DNA from: Mesotoga prima MesG1.Ag.4.2
GTDB taxonomy: Bacteria > Thermotogota > Thermotogae > Petrotogales > Kosmotogaceae
Direction: 5' to 3'
Assembly (NCBI RefSeq): GCF_000147715.2
Contig: NC_017934.1
Span: 2,108,001 to 2,172,000 of the forward strand
Length of the DNA stretch: 64,000 bases
Position numbers and translations under genes: made by a program. Of this stretch, positions 34,397 through 43,559 are shown in pieces. Each line of letters opens with the position of its first letter. Position 1 is the stretch's first letter. The notes below the pieces were generated by a model, which saw nothing but the letters and a program-made list of their open reading frames with translations, was not told where the DNA came from and ran no database searches.

Positions 34397-35070
34397 CGTC
34401 GCATTTCCTCCTTGAGGCTCTCGCCCTTTTCTATGTAATAGATCTCTTCTGCAATGTTAGTCGCATGATCGCCGGCTCTTTCGAGAAATCTTGACACTAG
34501 CATCAAATCTAGGAGCTGTCCGATCGCATTTGGGTCGGTCATGCTAACCAGTTTCTCTCTCACTTCTCTCTTTATGTACAGGTAGTATTCATCTACGTTG
34601 TTGTCCTCGTTCCATACTCTTTTTGCAGTCTCCGTATCCTTGTTGTAGTAGGCATCTATTATCTCTTCCAACATCTTTTCGACAACCGCTGTCATCTTCT
34701 TAATATGTATAAGTGGCTTGACGAGAGTCTGATTCTCATACCTGACTGCGACTTCAGCAATGTTTACGGCGAGGTCGCCGATTCTTTCCAGATCGGTTGC
34801 CAGCTTCATCATTGTAAGAACATACCTTAAGTCCTCGGCAAGGGGTTGAAATCGTCCGATATAGTTGCATATTTCTGTATCCATTTTTCTCTGAAGCTTA
34901 TCAATCACTTCATCATTTTCAATGACTACTCTTGCGAGGTCGCCATCTAATCGATCAAGAGAGTCTATCGCTTTCAAAAGACTCGATCTCACGTTCTCCA
35001 TCATATCTGACAACATAGATTTCAATCTGTTAAAGCCTGCTTCCAGATGCCTCTGCCTTTCTGGTGTCAT
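34393..35070 (-). CDS. phoU: Phosphate signalling protein PhoU
   Basis: A 225-residue two-repeat helical protein; ATG 35070 with GGGAG nine bases upstream. Each half carries the PhoU metal motif E..D.....D..: ATDLERIGDLAVNIAEV near 90 and SRFLERAGDHATNIAEEI near 195. It couples PstSCAB to PhoR and limits phosphate uptake. Confidence 0.94.
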   Translation of the reverse strand: MTPERQRHLEAGFNRLKSMLSDMMENVRSSLLKAIDSLDRLDGDLARVVIENDEVIDKLQRKMDTEICNYIGRFQPLAEDLRYVLTMMKLATDLERIGDLAVNIAEVAVRYENQTLVKPLIHIKKMTAVVEKMLEEIIDAYYNKDTETAKRVWNEDNNVDEYYLYIKREVREKLVSMTDPNAIGQLLDLMLVSRFLERAGDHATNIAEEIYYIEKGESLKEEMRR

Positions 35071-35085
35071 CTCAACCAACTCCCG

Positions 35086-35838
35086 TTAACTGAAGATTCC
35101 TCTCAGGTACTCGCTTGTTCTTTGATCTCTAGGGTTAGAGGTTATCTTCTCGGTAGTGTCAAACTCAACGAGATCACCCACGTAGAAGAACATCACATAA
35201 TCCGAGATCCTCAGTGCCTGCTGAAGGTTATGGGTTACTATAATAATAGTATACTTATCCGAGAGCTCTTCTATAAGAGTTTCCATTCTCTGTGTAGCAA
35301 TTGGATCAAGAGCACTCGTAGGCTCATCGAGAAGCAGAACATCCGGTTCAACGGACAGAGCCCTCGCTATGCAAAGTCTTTGCTGTTGACCTCCCGATAG
35401 ATTTGTTGCGTTTTTCTTCAGCTCATCTTTGACCTCATCCCATAGGGCTGCCTGCTTTAGTGACTTTTCGGTTATCTCCCTAAGTGTCTTGCGGTTCTTG
35501 ATTCCGTGAATTCTCGGCCCATAAGTGACGTTTTCCTGGATCGTTTTTGGAAATGGGTTTGGCTTCTGAAAGACCATTCCCACGTGTTTTCTTAGAATGA
35601 CCGGGTCCATATCGAGAATCTCGTTGCCGAGAAGTTTTACCGATCCCGTATGTCTGTAGGAAGGTATCAGATCATTCATGCGGTTTAGAACTCTAAGAAA
35701 GGTAGATTTTCCGCAACCGGAAGGGCCCACAACCGCTGTTACCTTCTTTTTTGGGATTTCACAGGTCACGTCCTTAAGTGCATGTTTATCACCATAATAC
35801 ACGTTGAGCTTTTCTATTTTGAAAATTGGTTCGTCCAT
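35086..35838 (-). CDS. pstB: Phosphate ABC transporter ATPase PstB
   Basis: A 250-residue ATPase with Walker [10 protein letters not shown], the PstB-specific [17 protein letters not shown] and [15 protein letters not shown] blocks, signature [15 protein letters not shown], Walker [13 protein letters not shown] and [12 protein letters not shown]. It powers phosphate import with PstAC. Confidence 0.96.
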   Translation of the reverse strand: MDEPIFKIEKLNVYYGDKHALKDVTCEIPKKKVTAVVGPSGCGKSTFLRVLNRMNDLIPSYRHTGSVKLLGNEILDMDPVILRKHVGMVFQKPNPFPKTIQENVTYGPRIHGIKNRKTLREITEKSLKQAALWDEVKDELKKNATNLSGGQQQRLCIARALSVEPDVLLLDEPTSALDPIATQRMETLIEELSDKYTIIIVTHNLQQALRISDYVMFFYVGDLVEFDTTEKITSNPRDQRTSEYLRGIFS

Positions 35839-35839
35839 T

Positions 35840-36676
35840 TCACTCCTCCAGTTTCTTCGATTCTATTCTCCTTCTGATTGCGACGCTGACGAACAAAGTT
35901 ATGACGATTATCAGCAGAACGGAAATACTTCCCTCAAGCTTCGGAGTCACATTCTCGGGATAGATTGCCGAAAGCACGAAAATGTGTGTTGGCAATGACA
36001 TAGCCGGCTCAAAGAGACCTGAAGGGTTTCTGGTAATATAAAATGCGGCCCCTGTAAACAGCAAAGGAGCCGTCTCCCCAATTATTCTTCCTACAGCTAT
36101 CATAACTCCAGTTAGTATCCTCGAGAAGGAGGCTGGAACAACGATTCTGAAAGTTGTCTCAGCCTTATTCGCACCAAGTGCCATCGATGCTTCTCTGTAA
36201 GATTTCGGAACTGCAGCCAGGCTTTCATGGGTATTTGAAATGATGTAAGGAAGTGACATTATTCCTAAAGTAAGACCCCCCGAGATGATTGAGGTTCCGA
36301 ATCCAAAAGTGATCGAAAAAAGCGACAGGCCAAACATTCCAAAAACAACCGAAGGAATTCCCGCAAGAATGTTGTTAGCAGTTAAAACTAGACGCTGAAA
36401 ACGATTCTCTTTGCTGTACTCACTCAAATAGACGGCTGATAAAATACCAACCGGCACCGAAAAGAGCAGTGCTATCGATAGAAAATAAAACGTTCCCAGT
36501 ATTGAAGGCCAAATTCCTCCTTCCGTCATCGAATTTCTCGGGAAGGAGACCAGAAATTCCAGGCTAATGTCATCAAGTCCATTTATAACAAGGAAACCAA
36601 TTATAGCTAGTATAACTGCAACCAGTGTGTACGATATAATTCCGAAAATCAATTTGGTTATTCGGTCGATCAGCAT
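35840..36676 (-). CDS. pstA: Phosphate ABC transporter permease PstA
   Basis: A 278-residue permease with six helices and the PstA motif [12 protein letters not shown] near 105, plus the coupling segment [23 protein letters not shown] near 160-182. Seven-base overlap with pstC. Confidence 0.95.
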   Translation of the reverse strand: MLIDRITKLIFGIISYTLVAVILAIIGFLVINGLDDISLEFLVSFPRNSMTEGGIWPSILGTFYFLSIALLFSVPVGILSAVYLSEYSKENRFQRLVLTANNILAGIPSVVFGMFGLSLFSITFGFGTSIISGGLTLGIMSLPYIISNTHESLAAVPKSYREASMALGANKAETTFRIVVPASFSRILTGVMIAVGRIIGETAPLLFTGAAFYITRNPSGLFEPAMSLPTHIFVLSAIYPENVTPKLEGSISVLLIIVITLFVSVAIRRRIESKKLEE

Positions 36677-37548
36677 CTTCTCATTCCCCTCTTAAGACGC
36701 ATTGCTATAACTGTGAAGATCAGGGAAATCCCTAAAAGAACAATCCCAATCATGAAGAGAGCGTAATAATGAGTGCTTCCAAGTTCAACTTCTCCCATTT
36801 CGCCGGCGATTGCTGCGGTTAGAGGTCTAACTGGATCAAAGATCGACTGGGGAATCATGGAAGCGCCGCCTGCGACCATCAGAACAACCATTGTTTCTCC
36901 TATTATTCTATTTGCTCCAAGTATGATCGCATTTAGGATCCCGCTTCTAGCTTGTGGAACAATAATGCGGAATACTGTTGAAGTTGTGTTGGCTCCCAGT
37001 GCTAATGAGGCCTCTTTTTGATCTACAGGAACAGCTTTCAATGCATCTTCGATAAGAGTTACGAAATATGGCATAGCAAGTATAGAGAGCATGAGAGAAG
37101 CGTTGAAAATATTCAGTCCCGTCCACACTTTCATCGGGAAGAGCTCCATTAACCACCTTGAGACATACTTGAGCCCGAAACTTCCAAGTACCACAGATGG
37201 AATTCCTGCCATGAGTTCAAATATGAGTTTTAGAAAGTCGTGCGCCTTCCTGTGGCTGAACTCGGCAAGAAATATGGCCGAAACAAATCCCAACGGGATA
37301 GATATTGCTAAGGTCAACCCTGTTACAGCCAGAGTGCCCGATAACAGAGCGAGGATGCCATATTCGGCATCCTCGTAAGTTGGGTACCAGCGAGCGCTGA
37401 AAAAGAACTCCTCGAATGATATCTTTCCGAAAACTCTTACCCCATCTGATATGAGAAAGAAGAATATTCCGAAAAGAATTGCTGATGTAATCAAAGCTGC
37501 AGTCGTTACCAGTACTCTCGACGAAAGTTCAAGTCTCCTTCTTCTCAA
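36670..37548 (-). CDS. pstC: Phosphate ABC transporter permease PstC
   Basis: A 292-residue permease paralogous to PstA: GIPSVVLGSFGLK near 113 and the coupling segment DQKEASLALGANTTSTVFRIIVPQ near 177. Start is TTG 37548 after GAGG. Lies 15 bases downstream of pstS. Confidence 0.95.
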   Translation of the reverse strand: MRRRRLELSSRVLVTTAALITSAILFGIFFFLISDGVRVFGKISFEEFFFSARWYPTYEDAEYGILALLSGTLAVTGLTLAISIPLGFVSAIFLAEFSHRKAHDFLKLIFELMAGIPSVVLGSFGLKYVSRWLMELFPMKVWTGLNIFNASLMLSILAMPYFVTLIEDALKAVPVDQKEASLALGANTTSTVFRIIVPQARSGILNAIILGANRIIGETMVVLMVAGGASMIPQSIFDPVRPLTAAIAGEMGEVELGSTHYYALFMIGIVLLGISLIFTVIAMRLKRGMRRC

Positions 37549-37563
37549 CTCGCCTCATCCAAT

Positions 37564-38388
37564 CTATTTCGTTCCGTAAGCGTTTACATAACCCACACTT
37601 AGAACAGCTGCCTGCCCTTCCGGTGATAGTGCATATCTCAGGAATTCACCAATAACTCCTGTAGGGAGTCCATTGGTTGCATCGACGAACATGAACAATG
37701 GTCTCGATATCGGGTATGATCCTGCATTCACGTTTGCTACAGTGGGTTCAACGCCTTCAACTGTCAGGGCCTTAACCTCTTCCGTGATGTATCCCATTCC
37801 AATGTAGCCGATAGCATACTGATTCTGCATAACCTGCTCAACTTCGGCTCTTGTTGATGCCAGCTGTTGAACCTGAGGAGCGAATTTCTCACCCTTCATT
37901 ACGTGTTCGACGAAGTACTCGAATGTTCCAGATGCATTGTCTCTTGACAGAGGAACAATTCTAGCCTTTGGCAGAGAAGAGTCAATCTGATTCCACGAAG
38001 TTATCTTTCCCGAGTAGATATCAAAAAGCTGTTGAATGGTTATGTTGCTAATCCCGAGGGACTTGTTTACGATAATCGCTATCCCGTCATAGGCGACAAC
38101 ATATGGTATGAAGTACTTTCCATCACTGTTCATCTGTTCAATTTCCGAGGCCTTGATCCATCTACTGGAATTTGCAATGTCGGTCTGTCCATTGAATAAG
38201 GCCTTGATACCCGTCGAAGACCCGGCGCCTTCGATAGATATCTCAACATCAGGGTTCATTGCCTTGAAACCTTCTGCCCAGAGCTGCGCAACTGGATAGA
38301 CAGTGTTGGAGCCTTTAATGACAAGTGTAGAACCTAACATAGTACCAGCCAGTAACAGGATCACGATAAGTACACCAAAATTCTTCAT
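37564..38388 (-). CDS. pstS: Phosphate-binding protein PstS
   Basis: A 274-residue exported binding protein. ATG 38388 follows GGAGG with seven-base spacing; signal peptide 1-20. Phosphate-binding loops are recognisable: IKGSNTVYPVAQ near 24, GAGSSTGIKAL near 55, SRDNASGTFEYF near 142. First gene of the pstSCAB-phoU-phoB-phoR operon. A weak TATAAA lies near 38419 on the minus strand; no Pho box can be defined by eye. Confidence 0.95.
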   Translation of the reverse strand: MKNFGVLIVILLLAGTMLGSTLVIKGSNTVYPVAQLWAEGFKAMNPDVEISIEGAGSSTGIKALFNGQTDIANSSRWIKASEIEQMNSDGKYFIPYVVAYDGIAIIVNKSLGISNITIQQLFDIYSGKITSWNQIDSSLPKARIVPLSRDNASGTFEYFVEHVMKGEKFAPQVQQLASTRAEVEQVMQNQYAIGYIGMGYITEEVKALTVEGVEPTVANVNAGSYPISRPLFMFVDATNGLPTGVIGEFLRYALSPEGQAAVLSVGYVNAYGTK

Positions 38389-38657
38389 ACACACACCTCC
38401 TGAATTTATTTCCACGATTAGTTTATACATGTAGGGTGTTATTGGGGGATTATTTGAGTTTGCTAAAAGTTCAGCTTTTTGACATTCTGATCAGAAGAAG
38501 ATTACAGACGACTGGTGAAGGCCGGCATGAAAATGCTGAAGTATTCAGTGAATGATGAGCACATAAGATCCTTATTGAGAGAGGATTCTATAGGATGAAA
38601 ATGAATATTTCCCGAAGATCAAGTATTTTAAATTCGATGAACTGCTATAAAGATCAG

Positions 38658-39707
38658 TTAATTATGTTTTGGAATATAGAAACTGTCCAGAATAAGGCCC
38701 TCCGGGGTTTTTGAATAGCCGTACAGACCTTCTAGAGTATAGTTGAACAACATATAGTGGAAGGCTTTGGCGGAAGCGACTAGACTCTCGCCCCGGGTGA
38801 TATCGTAAAGCGGAGCACCGCCGCCAGCCGTAATAACATAGGTTACGCCGTTTCTCTCAATTCTCTGATAGCCATGATCATGGCCGCTAAGAACAAGATC
38901 GACGTTGTAGTTTTCGAAGACAGGAACCAGGTATTCCTTTAGATACAGATGGTCTCCATGAGAGCCGTAACTGTACGGAGGGTGGTGCAAGCAAACTACT
39001 ATATGTGCAGGATCTTCTTCTTCCGCCTCCTCCAGCTGTGTTAGAAGCCAAACGTATTGCTGTGAATACTTATCGAAGGCTTCATTTGTGTTCAAAAATA
39101 TGAAGAAGATATCGCCGTACCATAGGCTATAATATCTTTCATTTCCTGGGAAAGCAAAGAATTTCAAATAGTTTATGGCTTCAGACTCGTGGTTTCCAAT
39201 AACACTGTAGAGTACACTGTCAGATAGTACCTCGGTAACTTCGAAGAAGTCTATCCATTCTTCAATAGCATCGTCGGTCGAGACGATATCACCCGTGTGA
39301 ATTACTAGAGGAACGTTTTCACTAGCTATTCCATGGACTATCTCAGAATGAACGACATAGTTGTTTCTGCTATCCCCGTAAGCAGCAAAACTGAATGGTG
39401 TGTTTCTGTTAGGTGCGGTTGTCAGTATCCCGTTGCCTTTGTAAATGACTTCTCCATCCTTTTCACTCTTAACAGTGTAAGCATAGCTCATTCCAGGAAG
39501 GAGTCCAGATACCCGGAATCTGTGAAGAGTCACTTCCTCATCTGAATGAATAGATTCATTGGAGCCATCGTAGACTATTAAATAAGAAGTTGAGGGTTCC
39601 TCAGTGAACCAGCTTACGGTAACTCCATCGCGCGAAATATCGTTCAAATAGACTGAAAAAACCTGACCAATTATCAGAAGAAACAGAAGAAGCATATATT
39701 TTTTCAA
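38658..39707 (-). CDS. Exported purple-acid-phosphatase-like metallophosphoesterase
   Basis: A 349-residue exported protein. TTG 39707 is chosen because GGAGGTGA lies five bases upstream and a signal peptide (YMLLLFLLIIGQVFS) starts there. Residues 20-100 are a fibronectin-III-like domain (VTVSWFTEEPSTSYLIVYDG). Residues 105-345 are a metallophosphatase: FAAYGDSRNN, HTGDIVSTDD, VIGNHESE, VVCLHHPPYS, SGHDHGYQR, the full set of D, D, N-H, H and H-x-H ligands. It lies just upstream of, and on the same strand as, the phosphate operon, so it probably frees phosphate from organic esters outside the cell. Confidence 0.88.
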   Translation of the reverse strand: MKKYMLLLFLLIIGQVFSVYLNDISRDGVTVSWFTEEPSTSYLIVYDGSNESIHSDEEVTLHRFRVSGLLPGMSYAYTVKSEKDGEVIYKGNGILTTAPNRNTPFSFAAYGDSRNNYVVHSEIVHGIASENVPLVIHTGDIVSTDDAIEEWIDFFEVTEVLSDSVLYSVIGNHESEAINYLKFFAFPGNERYYSLWYGDIFFIFLNTNEAFDKYSQQYVWLLTQLEEAEEEDPAHIVVCLHHPPYSYGSHGDHLYLKEYLVPVFENYNVDLVLSGHDHGYQRIERNGVTYVITAGGGAPLYDITRGESLVASAKAFHYMLFNYTLEGLYGYSKTPEGLILDSFYIPKHN

Positions 39708-39894
39708 CGCGCTCACCTCCTTTATGGTGTCGTGGGATCTGCGAATAAATGGACACATAATGATTATAACGGAAAAAGAATCTTGATTCTTATTGAGGGG
39801 GTTTTTGAAATCTCGTCCATTGATGGATGACAAGATACAAGAGAAGTGTTGGAATAGCTTTTAGCGGTGAAAATAACGGTGTTCAACTGCGTTA

Positions 39895-39903
39895 TGATAT
39901 AAT
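39895..39903 (+). promoter_or_regulatory. Extended -10 promoter of corA leader
   Basis: TG-a-TATAAT at 39895-39903. Transcription would start at about 39910, just before the ribosome binding site of the leader ORF. Confidence 0.6.
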
Positions 39904-39924
39904 CTCAGAGCGGAGGTGAGTGAT

Positions 39925-39963
39925 ATGGAATTATACAGTAGTGAGAGTGAACCGCCACTTTGA
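39925..39963 (+). CDS. 12-residue corA leader peptide
   Basis: ATG 39925 has a near-perfect ribosome binding site GGAGGTGA (39912-39919). The peptide is MELYSSESEPPL and ends in TGA at 39961. It is acidic and closes with Glu-Pro-Pro, a combination that slows or destabilises ribosomes. The leader's GGAGGT (39912-39917) is complementary to ACCTCC at 39982-39987, between leader and corA. The magnesium transporter gene starts 72 bases downstream. Leader ORFs with acidic/proline codons control Mg transporter genes in enteric bacteria (mgtL, corL), so a similar switch is plausible here; this is inference. Confidence 0.65.
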   Translation: MELYSSESEPPL

Positions 39964-40035
39964 TTTGATTCGCCCGTTGAGACCTCCTTCTAAGTGACAA
40001 AAGAAAGATGAAGTACTTAAAAAGGGGGGACCGAT

Positions 40036-40968
40036 GTGCGCGAGATTTTGATTTCCGAGAATGGAAGAATGAATACAATAGATTCACCAGTAGAAGGTTG
40101 CTGGATCAATGTTGTATCGCCAGATAGTGGAGACATCGCTTTTCTTAAGAGTTTAGAAATCGACGAGGATTTTGTGTACGATGCTTTAGATCAGGAAGAA
40201 AGGGCAAGATTCGAGCAGGATGAGGATTTAATCTACGTGATTACCAAACTGCCATATTTAGATACTGCAGACGAAACCGTTCCATACAAGACGACGACTC
40301 TCGGAATTGCAATGAAATCCGGTTATTTTGTCACGATAAGCAGTTCGGAAAACGCAATTGTATCGGACATAGTCGAAGGACGGGTTAAGGATATTTCCAC
40401 AAAGAAACGAAACCGCTTTCTTCTTAGAATTTTTGACAGAGCAACTGTTTATTACCTGAGGTATCTCAAGGAAATCAGGAGACTGTCAAATGAGATCGAG
40501 TCCGAACTACACAGATCTACCAGGAATCAAGAGCTTGTGGCGATGTTGAATCTCGAAAAATCTTTAGTTTTCTTCACGACATCTCTTAGATCAAACGAGT
40601 TAATGTTTGAGAAGCTCAAGAGAGCAAACATACTGACGCTCTATGAAGAAGATGAAGAGCTATTTGAAGACATCTCTATCGAGAATAGACAGGCAATCGA
40701 GATGGCAAACATTTACAGCGACATTCTGACGGGAATGATGGATGCCTTTGCTTCTGTGATCTCCAATAATCTCAACGTAGTAATGAAGATATTAACGATA
40801 GTGACGCTCTCTCTTCAGATTCCGACGCTGGTAGCGTCGATCTATGGAATGAATGTTAAACTCCCCTTTATGGAGAGCAGTACGATTTTCTACTGGTCTA
40901 TGGGTTTGTCGGGACTTGCTGCCTTCCTGGTTGGTTTTGTACTATTCAAGATAAGATGGTTCAAGTAG
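40036..40968 (+). CDS. corA: CorA magnesium/cobalt transporter
   Basis: A 310-residue CorA channel, GTG start at 40036 after AAAGGGGGGA. The cytoplasmic N-terminal domain (1-240) is acidic and helical, with the long stalk helix near 190-250. Two C-terminal helices carry the signature Y270-G-M-N273 in SIYGMNVKLPFMES. It admits Mg2+ passively. Its mRNA has a leader ORF. The last eight bases overlap the convergent glycosyltransferase gene. Confidence 0.95.
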   Translation: MREILISENGRMNTIDSPVEGCWINVVSPDSGDIAFLKSLEIDEDFVYDALDQEERARFEQDEDLIYVITKLPYLDTADETVPYKTTTLGIAMKSGYFVTISSSENAIVSDIVEGRVKDISTKKRNRFLLRIFDRATVYYLRYLKEIRRLSNEIESELHRSTRNQELVAMLNLEKSLVFFTTSLRSNELMFEKLKRANILTLYEEDEELFEDISIENRQAIEMANIYSDILTGMMDAFASVISNNLNVVMKILTIVTLSLQIPTLVASIYGMNVKLPFMESSTIFYWSMGLSGLAAFLVGFVLFKIRWFK

Positions 40969-41860
40969 TAGAATGAAGTGATCCCAGGGAAAAAATCTGA
41001 ACTAGTGAAGCCGCCAAAAGAACAGGGGGGATGAATATTACGGGAATAAAGACCCCCACAAATGCGTAAGAGAGCGCAATGCCTGTTGAAATAAGGAGTG
41101 TGACTCTCTTCTTGTTTTTGGTAAGTCTGAATATCTTATCGTAATAGTGGTCACGATCACCTGCAAAAGGCGATTTTTTTGCGAGAGATCTTCTCAGGAA
41201 TCCAACGAAGAGATCGAGAAAAACCGGCCAGCAAATCGCCGCAATTCTGATGAAATTCTGAGTCCCCCAAGATTGAATGAGCAATATTCCGACAAAGGAA
41301 CCTGCGATATACGATCCCTGATCTCCCATGAAAAGTCTTGCAGGTGGAAAGTTAAAAATTAGATATCCGGAGTAAACGCCCGCAATTGCGAGGGCTATCT
41401 CAGGAACGAATCCCGTGAAATACGCAAACACTGCAAATACGATAACATTTGCCGAAGAAATTCCATCAAGACCATCTACCATGTTGTAAGCATTAACCAT
41501 GCCTGCAAAAACCACCGAGAGAACGATCGAATCTAATGTAGAAAACCCAAAGATGATGAAAGACACTGCAAATCCCACAAGAATCTCCAATATTAATCTG
41601 ATTTTCGGGGAAACACCTCTTATGTCGTCAACAAAGCCCAGAGCCCACATTATCAGTATTGGCAGAAAGAACTCTGGATTCCGAAAAAACCAAGGAATCA
41701 TGGCAAGAAATATCCCCGTTCCTCCCATGAAAGTAATTGGCCTTTCATGAGGTTTTAGAACACCAGAAGGCTTATCCACGAGCCCAAGCCTCATACCGAT
41801 CTTTCCAAAAATGAAACACAGTAGTGCGGAAAGAATCATGGCATAGAGGTACGACATCAT
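40961..41860 (-). CDS. MraY/WecA-family undecaprenyl-phosphate sugar-phosphate transferase
   Basis: A 299-residue polytopic membrane enzyme (about 10 helices) that loads a UDP-N-acetylsugar phosphate onto undecaprenyl phosphate. Motifs: HERPITFMGGTG near 38, GFVDDIRGVSPK (the DD pair) near 75, NAYNMVDGLDGI near 123, FMGDQGSY near 178 and the AGDRDHYYDKI (H..Y) loop near 235. The tail resembles WecA/RgpG more than MraY. Last gene of a surface-sugar operon; start overlaps the aminotransferase stop by four bases. Confidence 0.9.
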   Translation of the reverse strand: MMSYLYAMILSALLCFIFGKIGMRLGLVDKPSGVLKPHERPITFMGGTGIFLAMIPWFFRNPEFFLPILIMWALGFVDDIRGVSPKIRLILEILVGFAVSFIIFGFSTLDSIVLSVVFAGMVNAYNMVDGLDGISSANVIVFAVFAYFTGFVPEIALAIAGVYSGYLIFNFPPARLFMGDQGSYIAGSFVGILLIQSWGTQNFIRIAAICWPVFLDLFVGFLRRSLAKKSPFAGDRDHYYDKIFRLTKNKKRVTLLISTGIALSYAFVGVFIPVIFIPPVLLAASLVQIFSLGSLHSTT

Positions 41861-43020
41861 CCAGCGATCTCCACGGCTTTTTCAATAGTGTAAGAGACAA
41901 ACTGCATCTCTTCTTCACTAAGATTGTTGAAGAAAGGAATTGCGACCGTTCTCTTGGCTAACCTTTCAGTTACCGGAAACATACCCTCTCTGTATCCGAA
42001 GTCTTGCATATAAAATGGCTGAAGATGTATAGGTCTGAAGTAATCCCGGCACTGGACTCCATTCTCTGTGAGATATCTCATGAAGCTTTCTCTATCTATC
42101 TTCTCGTCTAACTTTATAACATACACAAACCAGCCTATGCTCGTAGCATAATTTGCAATGAAAGGAGTTTCTATTCCACTGATGTTTGACAAAAGCCTTT
42201 CATAACGGTCAGCAACTCTCTGGCGTTTTTCAAGAATCTCATCAATTCTTTTCATTTGTTCCACGCCAAGTGCGGCTGACATTTCATCCATCCTGTAATT
42301 ATAGCCAAGTCTTACATGTTCAAGCCAGTTTTCGGAGACTCCTCTTCCTTGATTTCTCATGCTCTTAGAAAGTTCCGCAATATTGCTGTCATCGGTAACA
42401 ATCATTCCGCCTTCTCCAGTTGTAATCTGTTTGTTTGGATAAAACGCAAATGTGCCGGCAAGACCGAAACTCCCTGTCTTTCGTCCCATGAAAGAGCTCC
42501 CCAGTGCCTCACACGAGTCTTCAACGATTCTTATCCCGTGTTTGTTGCAGATCCCCTCGATTCTGTCCCACTCAAGTGGATGGCCAAAGATGTCTACTGC
42601 CATAAATATGTCCGGAACAAATGGGTCTAGTTTGATAGCACCTGTATCCAGACCATCTCTTGAGTAGTTGGCCAGGGCCTCTTCCAGAGTTTCCGGAGAT
42701 ACGTTAAATGTCGACTCTTCAATATCTGCGAATATCGGGATGGCTCCTTCGTATAAAGCAACATTTGCGGAGGACACAAAAGTGAAAGGGCTTGTGATAA
42801 CTGTTTGACCCCTCTTCAGGTCCAGAGAACGAATCACCAGGTGAAGGGCGCTGGTTCCGCTGTTTACTGCGACGGCATGTTCAACACCGATATATTCCGC
42901 GAAGATTCTTTCAAACTCTGTAACCTTGGGGCCAATGGATAAAATGCCTCCCGTCATCAACTCCGTAACTGCCGAAATTTCTCTTTCTGTAATGTCAGGT
43001 CTTGAAAGGGGAACGAACAT
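41857..43020 (-). CDS. DegT/DnrJ/EryC1-type sugar aminotransferase
   Basis: A 387-residue PLP enzyme; ATG 43020 follows GGAGG and overlaps the TAA of the previous gene. Motifs: NSGTSALHL near 58, VEDSCEALGSSF (Asp for the pyridine nitrogen) near 165, and the Schiff-base Lys in TFAFYPNKQITTGEGG near 190. It aminates a 4-keto-6-deoxy nucleotide sugar, which the upstream dehydratase would supply. Confidence 0.93.
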   Translation of the reverse strand: MFVPLSRPDITEREISAVTELMTGGILSIGPKVTEFERIFAEYIGVEHAVAVNSGTSALHLVIRSLDLKRGQTVITSPFTFVSSANVALYEGAIPIFADIEESTFNVSPETLEEALANYSRDGLDTGAIKLDPFVPDIFMAVDIFGHPLEWDRIEGICNKHGIRIVEDSCEALGSSFMGRKTGSFGLAGTFAFYPNKQITTGEGGMIVTDDSNIAELSKSMRNQGRGVSENWLEHVRLGYNYRMDEMSAALGVEQMKRIDEILEKRQRVADRYERLLSNISGIETPFIANYATSIGWFVYVIKLDEKIDRESFMRYLTENGVQCRDYFRPIHLQPFYMQDFGYREGMFPVTERLAKRTVAIPFFNNLSEEEMQFVSYTIEKAVEIAG

Positions 43021-43559
43021 TATTTCACCTCCTGAGGAGATCTTGAAAATAAAGAGAGCAGAAGTCCTAACATAAATGACCAAAGTGCAGCGAGACCTAT
43101 CTGGAAATCCTTTGGCAAAGCGAACGTAAGCGTGTGAGCTGGAATCCAGAACCAAATCAAAGAAATAAGCGCTTTGTCCAGGTTCTTCCAGTTGACTGTT
43201 TGAAGTACAAAATTGTCGAGCAGCCTATGAAAAAGTACAAGAAATACACCAAATTGAAGATTCATCGAAAGTGAGCGTGCAAAGGCATTGAGCAAGAGGT
43301 TCTCGACGAAAAAGCTCGGTAGAACTCCATTGATTACAAGAGCAGAAACGAAGCCCTGGTAACCAATGAATGCGATCTTTATGAAGATAGCTAGGAAAGC
43401 CCATTCCAGGGCCTTCATGAAAGCAATCCTTGGCGGAAACGGTGTCTTGAAGCGGGCAATCTTCGCACTGACAAAATCGCCAAGAGTTCCAAGAATAGAG
43501 AACTGAATGATTGCTGATAAGAAAGGGAAATCTCTAACGAAATCGACATACCAGTTCAC
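43020..43559 (-). CDS. Membrane protein, possibly Mpv17/PMP22-like
   Basis: A 179-residue membrane protein with four to five hydrophobic segments. The C-terminal block DKALISLIWFWIPAHTLTFALP followed by LAALWSFMLGLLLS has the W.FWIPAH.L.F.LP look of Mpv17/PMP22 proteins, which are mostly eukaryotic; I am not certain. GTG 43559 overlaps the upstream stop (GTGA). It sits inside the surface-sugar operon, where a flippase or polymerase accessory might be expected, but nothing shows that. Confidence 0.65.
   Translation of the reverse strand: MNWYVDFVRDFPFLSAIIQFSILGTLGDFVSAKIARFKTPFPPRIAFMKALEWAFLAIFIKIAFIGYQGFVSALVINGVLPSFFVENLLLNAFARSLSMNLQFGVFLVLFHRLLDNFVLQTVNWKNLDKALISLIWFWIPAHTLTFALPKDFQIGLAALWSFMLGLLLSLFSRSPQEVK

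Noticed and set aside
38389-38657. Pho box upstream of pstS
   Set aside because: No direct 7-base repeats at 11-base spacing could be recognised; only a TATAAA is visible.
40034-40051. ATG at 40034 as corA start
   Set aside because: It is out of frame and stops after five codons; GTG 40036 gives the CorA N terminus.
43021-43155. N-terminal extension of the sugar aminotransferase
   Set aside because: ATG 43020 has a strong ribosome binding site and starts at the family's usual place; the extension overlaps the upstream gene.
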